16,679 nt of DNA from CAJQPP01 sp041747075 (GCA_041747075.1 JBGTFW010000168.1:1-16679); one strand, 5' to 3'; counted from the stretch's first letter, positions 1-6,828 are shown. The notes: generated from the sequence alone by a model not told the origin. Made by a program: numbers and translations.

Positions 1-10
1 AGCTTGACCA
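1..10 (-). rRNA. rrl: 23S rRNA, extreme 5' end (partial, runs off left edge)
   Basis: Read on the minus strand, the last bases of the window are TTTGTGGTCAAGCT. GGTCAAGCT is the usual opening of bacterial 23S rRNA, which normally continues with a few bases and then AAGGGC and the GGTGGATGCC block. Only about ten nucleotides are inside the window, so the match alone is weak. The context helps: tRNA-Ile and tRNA-Ala, which usually sit in the 16S-23S spacer, lie upstream on the same strand about 980 nt away. The exact mature 5' end cannot be fixed here. Inferred from a short motif plus context. Confidence 0.55.
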
Positions 11-78
11 CAAATATCCATTCCTCCTCAAAGGTGCATCGAAGCCCCTTCAGCGAAAGGCCGGTTACCCGCGGACAC

Positions 79-94
79 TACCAAATATCTGGTA
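79..94. repeat. Palindrome close to the 23S 5' end
   Basis: On the minus strand TACCAGATATTTGGTA is an almost perfect 16-base palindrome: a 5-bp stem TACCA/TGGTA whose inner bases can extend it with a G-U pair. It lies about 70 nt before the presumed 23S start. It could be part of the precursor stem or a processing signal, but the partner sequence beyond the 23S 3' end is outside the window. Confidence 0.35.
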
Positions 95-368
95 ACGATT
101 ATTTAGCTCTTTCAATTCAACTGTGAATCCGATCCTCCACCCCACCGGCCTCCCCGAAAAAAAAATTTCGCGAAAACCCGAAGCATGGCGATTGAATTCA
201 CGGCGCTACATAAGAGTGGTTTGGTGTGGCCCGTCGCGCCGGGGGTTAGCCGACACAACTCTACCACACCAGAGGCAACAGTTCACAACGCCCGCCGAAG
301 CAAGCGCGCGACCTGTCGCCCAGATGCCATCAATTCAAAACCGGATTGCCAAAGATCAATTGCCGTAA

Positions 369-383
369 CGGTTCATCGAACCG
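369..383. repeat. Small stem-loop in the rRNA spacer
   Basis: CGGTTC-ATC-GAACCG forms a perfect 6-bp stem with a 3-nt loop. It lies in the spacer transcribed toward 23S. No U-run follows directly on the minus strand, so it is not a standard terminator. Role unknown. Confidence 0.35.
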
Positions 384-688
384 CTTCGGGCATTTCCCCT
401 TTTGAGGGCGTCACGGCTTTTCCAGTTCGCGGTTCGGTGGGGAAAATTTGCGGAACAAATTCTCCCGATCCGGACCCCGATCAAAAAAACCCACGACGCC
501 GCCAAAAAAAAGGTCGGCCACTCCCCGCACCGCAAATTGTCGGGAACCGCAAATTCTAGCGATTCCCTTCTGGCTCGTCAATCAGGCGTTGTGCATCGAA
601 AATCCCTCGAAAGATAGAGGGGATTAGCTCGTCTGATACCGTCCCTGTTCCGCCTTGCAGCGGCTGCCTTGTGGCACGAGGAACGCAA

Positions 689-716
689 AGTATATCGATC
701 GGAAATCGCCGATCAA
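689..716 (-). promoter_or_regulatory. Putative sigma-70 promoter inside the tRNA-23S spacer
   Basis: On the minus strand TTGATC (711-716) and TATACT (689-694) are separated by 16 nt. They match the TTGACA and TATAAT consensus at four and five of six positions. A start would fall near 682 and run toward the 23S gene, giving it a transcript independent of the two tRNAs. The spacing equals that of the upstream promoter at 1235-1262. This is a sequence prediction only. Confidence 0.45.
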
Positions 717-989
717 GGGGGTAATTCAGGATTTTTTGAAGTTTCCCGGCTTGCCGCGAGCGGGGCGAGAAATCAGCCGTCGGAAACCGGGGAAAACCAG
801 TCCGCAAACGGCGAGCGCACTCGCCAAAACCACCACGCTCCATCGCCGACCAGCGCATCGGTTGAAGGCCGGAACGCTCAACCCGATCAACATGGGACAA
901 CGCTGGCCAGCCCGCAATTTTCCGGGATATTTTCACGAATTGCGCGGCGATTCATGGTTATCCGGCCTTTCTTGTCTTCCGTTCATGCA

Positions 990-1062
990 TGGAGACGAAG
1001 AGGCTCGAACTCTCAACCCCCTGCTTGCAAAGCAGGTGCTCTCCCAATTGAGCTACGTCCCC
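990..1062 (-). tRNA. trnA(tgc): tRNA-Ala (anticodon TGC)
   Basis: The minus strand folds into a full cloverleaf of 73 nt. The 7-bp acceptor stem GGGGACG/CGTCTCC has one G-U pair, the D-arm is AGCTC..GAGC, and the anticodon stem-loop is CTGCT-TTGCAAG-CAG with TGC at 1029-1027. The T-arm carries GTTCGAGCC and the discriminator is A. The CCA end is not encoded, so it must be added after transcription. It lies 10 nt downstream of tRNA-Ile, the classic order in bacterial rRNA spacers. Confidence 0.95.
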
Positions 1063-1072
1063 GATGATGAAA

Positions 1073-1146
1073 TGGGCGCGCCAAGATTCGAACTTGGGAC
1101 CTCGTCGTTATCAGCGACGCGCTCTAACCAACTGAGCTACGCGCCC
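1073..1146 (-). tRNA. trnI(gat): tRNA-Ile (anticodon GAT)
   Basis: The minus strand gives a 74-nt cloverleaf. The acceptor stem GGGCGCG/CGCGCCC is perfect, the D-arm is AGCTCAGTTGGTTAGAGC, the anticodon stem CGTCG/CGACG carries loop CTGATAA with GAT at 1112-1110, and the T-arm contains GTTCGAATC. The discriminator is A and no CCA is encoded. It is the first gene after the promoter at 1235-1262; no 16S gene precedes it, because the other side of the promoter holds a divergent protein gene. Confidence 0.96.
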
Positions 1147-1234
1147 GTTCACGGGATTGTCCAGCAAACACGGGCAGTGCTGCGTCACGACAGGCGACTC
1201 CCGGCGGCCAAAAAAAATGAACGGTACGGCGGGT

Positions 1235-1262
1235 ATTGTAAATCTTCGACAATTCCTGTCAA
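1235..1262 (-). promoter_or_regulatory. Strong sigma-70-type promoter for the tRNA-Ile/tRNA-Ala/23S unit
   Basis: On the minus strand a perfect -35 TTGACA (1257-1262) and -10 TACAAT (1235-1240, five of six) are separated by 16 nt. The bases just after the -10 are GC-rich (ACCCGCC), as in many stable-RNA promoters under stringent control. Transcription would start near 1228, leaving about 80 nt of leader before tRNA-Ile. That leader includes a U-run (A-run at 1210-1217 on plus). It sits between the tRNAs and the divergent TlpA-like gene. Predicted from sequence only. Confidence 0.7.
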
Positions 1263-1435
1263 ACCAGGTTCACGGCAATCATGCGTTCCAACGGGTTTTC
1301 TTCAGATGCTCTTTTTGGGCTGTTCGCTGTTTTCCCCAAGGGATACGCTTATCTGAAATGAGTTTGGCATGTCCGTGGAGCTCCGTTCCTCGCTCCTTAT
1401 ATCCGGTTCCGTCCCGTTTTCAAAATCAACAAGCC

Positions 1436-3388
1436 ATGGATCACGTCAACACCGCTACCCGTTCACGCGGCGTTCTTGCAAAGGTCGTTTTTTTCCCGGC
1501 GATCATCGCGTTACTTGCCGCCGCCATCCGGCCCGCCGAGGCGCAATCGAATCTGGAAAAGGCACTTCGCTTTCGCCCCAGCCAGAGCGGCGTCGAAATC
1601 GATACACCCGAGGCGTCGGTGCTGGACAAATGCCGGATCGAACCGACGGACAAGGAGACTTCCAAACCGGGCTGGGAAGTCTTTGACGAGAGCGGGCGAC
1701 TCATTCGTCGTTTTCTCGACATGAACGGTGATGGAAACCTCGACCAGATGTCGTATTTCCGCAACGGCATCGAGGTCTACCGCGACATCGATATCAACGC
1801 CGACAAGAAATTTGACGAGATGCGCTGGCTGGGAACGGCCGGAACGCGGTGGGGCCTCGACAGCGACCAGGACGGTGCAATCGACCACTGGAAAGTCATT
1901 TCCGCCGAAGAAGTCTCGCAGGAACTCGTCGAGGCGATCGGGAACAACGACGCCAACCGGTTTAAAGCGCTGCTGGTGACGCCCGACGATGCCCGGCAAC
2001 TCGGGCTAGGAATGGAAATCGCCAAAGAAATTCAAGTACGAACTGAAAAGGCCGCGAACAGCTTCGCCGCCTTTGCCAAGTCGCAAAAGTTCGTTGATTC
2101 AGATTCCACGTGGGTCCATTTTGGCGGGACGCGGCCCGGAGTGATCCCGGCCGGCACGAACAATTCCACGAAAGACGTCATGATTTATGACGGCGTCACG
2201 GCCGTCGTGGACTCGAAGTCAGGCGAGCATGGACAACTGGCGATCGGGACGCTGATCCTTGTCGATGGTGCCTGGCGGGTCGTTGACTTGCCGGAGATGA
2301 TTGTCGAAGGAAAGGCGATCACCAACGGCGGGCTGTTCTATCAAGGCAACGTGGGCGGTACCCGGACGATGGTGGCCGACAATGACGGGACGGCTCCCTC
2401 GGCGACCGACCAGAAGCTATTTGAGGAGTACGAGGAATTGGACAAGGCGATCAGCGACGCTTCCCCCCGGGAGCTGCCCGCACTTCACGCGCGACGAGCC
2501 GAGCTGTTTATGCAACTGATCGAGAAGTCCGACTCGTCTGAGAACCGGTCCAACTGGGTGCGTCAGATGGCGGACGTCACCGGCGGTGCGTTCCTCAACG
2601 GCGATTTTCCCGAGGGGGACCGGATACTTGCACGAAACATCAGCATGCTCAAGGAAAAGAAAGTCGATCCGGATGACATCGCCTATGCCGAATACCGGCG
2701 ACTGAGCAATTACTGGTCGAAAAAGTTCAACGAAGCCAACGCCGACGATTTTGTCGAATTGCAAAAGCAGCAAATGGACGCCCTCCGCGAATTTGTTGAT
2801 TCCTGGCCCGAATCAGAACAATCCGCCGAGGCGATGCTGCAAGTCGGACTTCAGGAGGAATTTGACGGTAACACCAAAGAGGCAATCGAGTGGTATGAGA
2901 AGATCACCTCGTCGTTTCCCGACACGCCCCCGGCCCGCAAGGCGCTCGGCGCCCGCACACGGCTTGAGTCGGAGGGCAAGGCGATCGCCTTGACGGGCGC
3001 GACGGTTGACGGAAGCCCCTTTTCCCTCGCCAGCCTGAAAGGGAAGGTCGTCCTGCTGCAATATTGGGCGACGTGGTGCGAGCCTTGCAAGGAAGACCAG
3101 AAAGTCATCGCTGAAGCGCACGGGAAATACGGTCGTCGCGGCCTGGAAGTCGTCAGCATCAGTCTCGACAATTCGGCCGAGGAACTCCGCGATTATCTGC
3201 GAACCGCGCGGCTGCCGTGGATGCACTTGTTCGAGGAGGGGGGCCTCGACAGCCCGCTTGCCGAGCAACTGGGTGTCACGATCGTCCCGACGATGATCCT
3301 CGTCGGTGCCGACGGCAAGGTCGTCAGCCGCAACCTGACCGCCAACGATCTCGACCGCGCCCTGAGCCGCGAATTCAAGTCGGAATGA
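1436..3388 (+). CDS. Exported TlpA-like redoxin with calcium-motif repeats and a helical middle region
   Basis: Encodes 650 residues. I chose ATG 1436 because it opens directly on a signal peptide (basic start, hydrophobic stretch about 14-31, likely cleavage after AEA at 36). The open frame extends back to 1157 but would cross the tRNA promoter. No clear Shine-Dalgarno is seen. Three Asp-rich loops follow: D95-x-N-x-D-G..D103, D119-x-N-x-D..D127 and D142-S-D-Q-D-G..D150, resembling EF-hand or thrombospondin type-3 calcium loops. A globular region of unknown fold comes next, then a TPR-like helical stretch (about 440-512). The C-terminal AhpC/TSA-TlpA domain (about 513-650) has the WCEPC active site (Cys548, Cys551) and a VP cis-proline motif. 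Such domains act as thiol-disulfide oxidoreductases outside the cytoplasm; the substrate is unknown. The gene stands alone, divergent from the tRNA unit and convergent with folP. Confidence 0.88.
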   Translation: MDHVNTATRSRGVLAKVVFFPAIIALLAAAIRPAEAQSNLEKALRFRPSQSGVEIDTPEASVLDKCRIEPTDKETSKPGWEVFDESGRLIRRFLDMNGDGNLDQMSYFRNGIEVYRDIDINADKKFDEMRWLGTAGTRWGLDSDQDGAIDHWKVISAEEVSQELVEAIGNNDANRFKALLVTPDDARQLGLGMEIAKEIQVRTEKAANSFAAFAKSQKFVDSDSTWVHFGGTRPGVIPAGTNNSTKDVMIYDGVTAVVDSKSGEHGQLAIGTLILVDGAWRVVDLPEMIVEGKAITNGGLFYQGNVGGTRTMVADNDGTAPSATDQKLFEEYEELDKAISDASPRELPALHARRAELFMQLIEKSDSSENRSNWVRQMADVTGGAFLNGDFPEGDRILARNISMLKEKKVDPDDIAYAEYRRLSNYWSKKFNEANADDFVELQKQQMDALREFVDSWPESEQSAEAMLQVGLQEEFDGNTKEAIEWYEKITSSFPDTPPARKALGARTRLESEGKAIALTGATVDGSPFSLASLKGKVVLLQYWATWCEPCKEDQKVIAEAHGKYGRRGLEVVSISLDNSAEELRDYLRTARLPWMHLFEEGGLDSPLAEQLGVTIVPTMILVGADGKVVSRNLTANDLDRALSREFKSE

Positions 3389-3400
3389 CCGAGCTCGCGG

Positions 3401-3438
3401 GATCGCCCCATTCGCACAAGCTGCGAAGCAGCGACACG
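3401..3438. repeat. Direct repeat, copy 1 (38 bp)
   Basis: Begins GATCGCCCCATTCG and ends AGCAGCGACACG. It is identical over 38 bases to the copy at 3667-3704. It contains the perfect hairpin GCTGC-GAA-GCAGC at 3420-3432. It lies 12 bases after the stop codon of the TlpA-like gene. Confidence 0.85.
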
Positions 3439-3533
3439 CGCTTTGCATCGAATCGCCCTCCCCGATACGGCGCATTATGGAGTGCCGCCGCTTCGCGGCT
3501 TGGTGTTACAAGCGCATCGGCGACATGGGTTCC

Positions 3534-3550
3534 ATCTGCCTCCGGCAGAT
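3534..3550. repeat. Perfect stem-loop with 7-bp stem
   Basis: ATCTGCC-TCC-GGCAGAT has a 7-bp perfect stem and a 3-nt loop. It is the longest stem of the series in this gap. Neighbours with the same design are GCCGC-TTC-GCGGC (3487-3499), GTGGC-TCC-GCCAC (3574-3586) and ATTGT-TCG-ACAAT (3620-3632). No T-run follows on either strand. Confidence 0.6.
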
Positions 3551-3614
3551 TGCACCCCATGCTTTACACGGCCGTGGCTCCGCCACTTGGGATGAAATAC
3601 TCCGCCAATTAAAG

Positions 3615-3630
3615 GGACAATTGTTCGACA
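3615..3630 (+). repeat. 16-bp inverted repeat flanking folP, right-pointing copy
   Basis: GGACAATTGTTCGACA here matches exactly the reverse complement at 4605-4620. The two copies enclose the whole folP gene. The core ACAATTGT is itself a palindrome. Confidence 0.6.
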
Positions 3631-3666
3631 ATGGCGAAGCCACGAAAACCGAAACCCCATGGACCC

Positions 3667-3704
3667 GATCGCCCCATTCGCACAAGCTGCGAAGCAGCGA
3701 CACG
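3667..3704. repeat. Direct repeat, copy 2 (38 bp)
   Basis: Identical to 3401-3438, starting 266 bases later. It includes the same GCTGC-GAA-GCAGC hairpin (3686-3698). It ends 22 bases before the folP stop codon, so the two copies lie close to the ends of the two convergent genes. Confidence 0.85.
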
Positions 3705-3726
3705 GCGTGTCATAACGGGCCGCCGC

Positions 3727-4587
3727 TTAATCCGTTTGGATGGCCGGACTGCCGGGAGCGTTTTGAAGCGCCGATTGAACGCGCAGCGCGTGGACCGTCT
3801 CGCGGACGTCGTGTACGCGAAGGATGTGAACGCCTGCGCGAGCCAGATACAGCGAAACTGCCAGCGTGCCCGCACATTGCTCGCGCGTTTCGTCGCCCGA
3901 CAGCTTGCGAATGAACCCCTTTCGCGAATGGCCAACAAGAATCGGGCAATCCAGATCGAGGAACCGCCCGATTCCGCGCAGCAGTTCCACGTTGTGATCG
4001 TGGGTCTTTCCGAAACCGATTCCCGGATCGAGGCAAATTCGCTCGCGCTGGATCCCTGCGTGACAAAGCGCGTCGCGGCGTTGAACAAGGTATTGGCGAA
4101 TTTCCTCGACGACGTTTTCGTACGCCGGATTGTCCTGCATTGTTTGCGGTGTGCCTTGCATGTGCATCAGACACAATCCCGCGCCCGATGCACGCGCGAC
4201 TTGTGCCATCGCGGCATCTCCCGTGGCACCGGTGACGTCGTTGATAATGTCCGCCCCGGCATCGATCGCGGCTCGGGCGACGGCGGCCCTGGAGGTGTCG
4301 ACTGAAAGGGGAACATCCGTTTGGCGGCACAGCGCCTCGATGACCGGGACGACGCGGCGGAGTTCCGCGGCCTGGTCAACAGGCTGGCTGTACGGACGGG
4401 TGCTTTCGCCGCCGATGTCCAGAATATTCGCGCCGTCAGCGACCAGTTTCAGCCCATGCTCGACCGCCTGATCGGTTCGTTCGTGCCGCCCGCCGTCGGA
4501 AAAGCTGTCGGGCGTGACGTTAATGATCCCCATCACAAGCGGACGGTCCCCGAACGCAAGAGATCGCGACTTTAATTTCCAGAGCAT
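3727..4587 (-). CDS. folP: Dihydropteroate synthase
   Basis: Encodes 286 residues, a normal length for this TIM-barrel enzyme. It joins para-aminobenzoate to 6-hydroxymethyl-7,8-dihydropterin diphosphate in cytoplasmic folate synthesis and is the sulfonamide target. All signature blocks are present: GIINVTPDSFSDGG (20-33), ILDIGGESTRP (55-65), SVDTSRA (95-101), INDVTG (115-120), MHMQGTP (141-147), LDPGIGFGKT (186-195), GHSRKGF (219-225) and RVHD (257-260). I took ATG 4587; an in-frame start at 4662 adds 25 unrelated residues. No clear Shine-Dalgarno is seen. speA ends 155 bases upstream on the same strand, with a stem-loop in between, so separate expression is possible. Inverted 16-bp copies flank the gene. 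No other folate gene is nearby. Confidence 0.95.
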   Translation of the reverse strand: MLWKLKSRSLAFGDRPLVMGIINVTPDSFSDGGRHERTDQAVEHGLKLVADGANILDIGGESTRPYSQPVDQAAELRRVVPVIEALCRQTDVPLSVDTSRAAVARAAIDAGADIINDVTGATGDAAMAQVARASGAGLCLMHMQGTPQTMQDNPAYENVVEEIRQYLVQRRDALCHAGIQRERICLDPGIGFGKTHDHNVELLRGIGRFLDLDCPILVGHSRKGFIRKLSGDETREQCAGTLAVSLYLARAGVHILRVHDVRETVHALRVQSALQNAPGSPAIQTD

Positions 4588-4604
4588 GCGAAATACGGAG
4601 CGTG

Positions 4605-4620
4605 TGTCGAACAATTGTCC
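4605..4620 (-). repeat. 16-bp inverted repeat flanking folP, left-pointing copy
   Basis: TGTCGAACAATTGTCC is the exact reverse complement of 3615-3630. It lies 17 bases upstream of the folP start, where an operator or promoter element would be expected. CGAAC-AATT-GTCC also resembles the CGAAC-N4-GTTCG box bound by LexA in Firmicutes, but that reading is speculative. Confidence 0.5.
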
Positions 4621-4712
4621 ACAAATGTTCCCCGCTGGGAGTAATCCAGGGCTCCGAACCATCAGGACGCTTGTTCTACATTGATCGTTCTATGTTGAGA
4701 CGTTCCGTTTCC

Positions 4713-4735
4713 ATTGCACGGTCGAAACGTGCAAT
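4713..4735 (-). terminator. Stem-loop just after speA, possible weak terminator
   Basis: On the minus strand ATTGCACG-TTTCGAC-CGTGCAAT forms an 8-bp perfect stem, starting 7 bases after the speA stop. No U-run follows, so it may be a weak or factor-dependent terminator or an mRNA 3'-end stabiliser. Confidence 0.4.
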
Positions 4736-4742
4736 CCAGGAA

Positions 4743-6770
4743 CTACGTGGCCGAGACAACGGGCCTTGCCGCGCGGTCCGCAACGCCCGCGCTCGACGTT
4801 GCGACCGCCTGGTTTTGCGGATGGGAGCCGAGCAAGTACGTGTAGTCGTTAATCGAGGACTTGAAAAAATTGATCGTTTGCTGGGCCTGCTCGAGGGTTA
4901 CCCTGCCGGCCGATGTGGCGTGACGGGCGACCGATTCGACTTGCTCCATCATTTGGCGGACGTCGTGGTGGACGTGTTCGAGCACTTCGCGCAAGTCCGA
5001 TCCGATCGCCGTTTTCAATCCGATTCGCCAGTCGCGTGAATCGTCAATCGTGACGACGTGAAACTTGCCGAAGAGGTTGTGATCGTCGCTGAGGGCTTCC
5101 TGGTACGCACCGATCAGGAAAATCCCCAGCCAGTATTTCTGCCCTGGAAAGTGCTTGTGCAGCGCCATCGACCGGGCGGGACGGTTATCGCCAAGGTAAC
5201 AGGCAATTCGACCGTCGGAATCGCATGTGATATCGCCGATAATGCCGACTCGATCGGGGCATTCATCGAGCCGGTGGATCGGCATGATCGGGAACAACTG
5301 GTCGATCGCCCAGTGATCGGGGAGCGCCTGAAAGACGGAAAAATTTGCAAGGTACGTCTCGGCGAAGAGGTTTTTCAGCGTCTTCAGGTCGTCGGGCACA
5401 AAGCTCAACTCGTCGAGCATCGACTGGATGCGGAGGCAGACCCGCGAAAAGAGGTCCTCGGCGAACGTCCGCTGGTCGAGCGCCATATGCCCGTTGATAA
5501 ACAGTTGCTGCGCCATCTCGATCGCCTGTTGTGCGTCGTGAAAAGCCTCGCTCGCGTTGTTCTCGTTCACTTCGGCGAGAATCTGCCGCAACTCGATCAG
5601 CGGCAGCGGCTCCAGTTCCCCTTCCTCGAGTACGGGTTCGTTGACGACCGACTCGACAAGGTCCTCGTCGTCGTAGCGCGAGGCGGGGGACCAGGTGCTG
5701 ATGACGGGAACGACCAGCACGCTGTGGTGGGCGACCATCGCCCGTCCGCTTTCGGAATAGATGTTCGGATGGGGGACTTCCTCGCGGTCGCAGATTTGCT
5801 TCATGTAGTACACGATGTCGTTGGCGTACTCCTGCGTCGTGTAATTCATGCTGGACGCCTGCGAATTCTTGTCGCCGGTGTAGTCAATCGCCAGTCCGCC
5901 ACCGACGTCAATCGTGTCAAGCGGGACTCCGCGATGCACGAGTTCGGCGTAAATCCGGGTCGCCTCGACGACGCATGACTTGATGTTGCGAATGCTGTTG
6001 ACCTGGCTGCCGGGGTGGAAGTGCAGCAAATGGAGAGAATCGTGCAGGCCTGCGTCGTGCAATTTCTGGATGGCGATCGCAAGTTCGACCGACGTCAGTC
6101 CGAACTTGGACTCGTTGCCGACCGAGCCTTTCCACCGTCCAGCGCTTCGCGCGGCGAGCTTGACGCGAATTCCAAGGAGGGGGCGGATGTTCAGGCTTGC
6201 GGCGGCCTCGATAATCAGCGGCACGTCCTGCGGCTTGTCGATAATGATCGTCACGCGGCGTCCGATCTGCGTGGCGCGCATTGCCATTTCAATAATTGCG
6301 GCGTCCTTGAATCCGTTGCAGAGGACGGGCATTTCGTTATCGGCCATCGCGATGACGGCCAGCAGTTCCGCGCGGCTTCCCGCCTCCAGACCGCCGCCGA
6401 ATTCAGAGGCCGCGCCGAGGTACGCGTCGATCACTTCGCGATGCTGGTTGACCTTGATCGGGTAAATGCTCTGGTACTTGCCCGTGTAATTGTATTCCCC
6501 GATCGCCTTGGCAAAGACCCCGTGCAACTTGCGCACACGGCTGTGAATGACGGGGGTAAAGCGACAAAGAATGGGTGCCGAAATCCCCCGGCTCTCGCAC
6601 TCCTCGACGATCTCCGCAAGGTCCCACTGACGCCCATTGGCATCGTCCCCCTTGACCACAACCGTGCCGAGCGGGCCGATTGCAAAGTGCCGTTTTCCCC
6701 ACCGGCGAATCTTGTACAACTTCGCTGAATCATTGATCGACCACGATATGGTTGCGGAGTTTTCTGTCAT
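4743..6770 (-). CDS. speA: Biosynthetic arginine decarboxylase
   Basis: Encodes 675 residues, close to the roughly 660 of the E. coli enzyme. It is a PLP-dependent fold-III enzyme that converts arginine to agmatine and CO2, the entry to polyamine synthesis. Visible motifs are YPIKVNQ with the PLP lysine K106, GLEAGSRAELL (about 127-137), HFHPGSQ (about 250-256), DVGGGLAIDY (about 288-297), YSESGRA (about 338-344) and, near the C-terminus, DITCDSDG with the conserved catalytic Cys. ATG 6770 is preferred: AGAGG lies 4 bases ahead and the protein then begins as this family does; the frame open to 6968 overlaps the neighbouring gene. A perfect TATAAT lies upstream at 6823-6828. The last 25 or so residues look like a low-complexity tail. 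No agmatinase or agmatine deiminase gene is in the window. Confidence 0.95.
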   Translation of the reverse strand: MTENSATISWSINDSAKLYKIRRWGKRHFAIGPLGTVVVKGDDANGRQWDLAEIVEECESRGISAPILCRFTPVIHSRVRKLHGVFAKAIGEYNYTGKYQSIYPIKVNQHREVIDAYLGAASEFGGGLEAGSRAELLAVIAMADNEMPVLCNGFKDAAIIEMAMRATQIGRRVTIIIDKPQDVPLIIEAAASLNIRPLLGIRVKLAARSAGRWKGSVGNESKFGLTSVELAIAIQKLHDAGLHDSLHLLHFHPGSQVNSIRNIKSCVVEATRIYAELVHRGVPLDTIDVGGGLAIDYTGDKNSQASSMNYTTQEYANDIVYYMKQICDREEVPHPNIYSESGRAMVAHHSVLVVPVISTWSPASRYDDEDLVESVVNEPVLEEGELEPLPLIELRQILAEVNENNASEAFHDAQQAIEMAQQLFINGHMALDQRTFAEDLFSRVCLRIQSMLDELSFVPDDLKTLKNLFAETYLANFSVFQALPDHWAIDQLFPIMPIHRLDECPDRVGIIGDITCDSDGRIACYLGDNRPARSMALHKHFPGQKYWLGIFLIGAYQEALSDDHNLFGKFHVVTIDDSRDWRIGLKTAIGSDLREVLEHVHHDVRQMMEQVESVARHATSAGRVTLEQAQQTINFFKSSINDYTYLLGSHPQNQAVATSSAGVADRAARPVVSAT

Positions 6771-6822
6771 TGAACCTCTTTCCGGCTGGGCGCTGCGATT
6801 TCGCGAATTTTTGCGACCCGTG

Positions 6823-6828
6823 ATTATA
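6823..6828 (-). promoter_or_regulatory. -10 element of a probable speA promoter
   Basis: On the minus strand a perfect TATAAT lies 52 bases upstream of the speA start. No good -35 hexamer is present at 16-18 nt (ATTCTC or TTCTCG at best), so activity may need an activator, or the match may be fortuitous. It suggests speA can be expressed apart from the sugar cassette upstream. Confidence 0.42.

Larger units (their letters stand above)
11..989 (-). other. Long spacer between tRNA-Ala and 23S rRNA
   Basis: About 980 bases with no gene I can support. Short open frames on both strands have no recognisable domain, no ribosome binding site and skewed composition, and the longest one runs through both tRNAs. 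The visible contents are a promoter-like site on the minus strand (689-716), a near-perfect palindrome at 79-94, a small 6-bp stem-loop at 369-383, and A-runs of 9, 7 and 8 at 157-165, 483-489 and 504-511. The A-runs become U-runs in the minus transcript. It is best read as a transcribed rRNA leader or spacer that would be removed by processing. Confidence 0.6.
3389..3726. other. Repeat- and hairpin-rich gap between convergent genes
   Basis: 338 bases between the stops of the TlpA-like gene (plus) and folP (minus) with no believable gene. It contains two copies of a 38-bp direct repeat and several perfect stem-loops with 3-nt loops: 3420-3432, 3487-3499, 3534-3550, 3574-3586, 3620-3632 and 3686-3698. 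None is followed by a clear U-run. As a set they may still block read-through from both sides. The look is of mobile or amplified palindromic repeats rather than a standard terminator. Confidence 0.6.

Noticed and set aside
100..120. GCTCTTTCAA, resembling an rRNA boxA antitermination element
   Set aside because: It is on the plus strand while the rRNA unit is transcribed from the minus strand.
123..1356. Open frames on both strands in the rRNA spacer
   Set aside because: No domain or ribosome site; the longest runs through both tRNAs. Their composition looks noncoding.
1157..1435. N-terminal extension of the TlpA-like frame back to 1157
   Set aside because: It would overlap the tRNA-unit promoter, has no ribosome site, and would bury a good signal peptide that starts at 1436.
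3401..3704. CRISPR array
   Set aside because: Only two copies, 266 bases apart, with internal hairpins and no spacer periodicity or cas gene.
4605..4620. Firm call of a LexA operator before folP
   Set aside because: One half-site deviates, the LexA box of this lineage is unknown to me, and folP is not a usual SOS gene.
5058..5978. 306-residue plus-strand open frame opposite speA
   Set aside because: Fully antisense to a well supported gene; it arises from GC-rich codon bias and has no recognisable motif.
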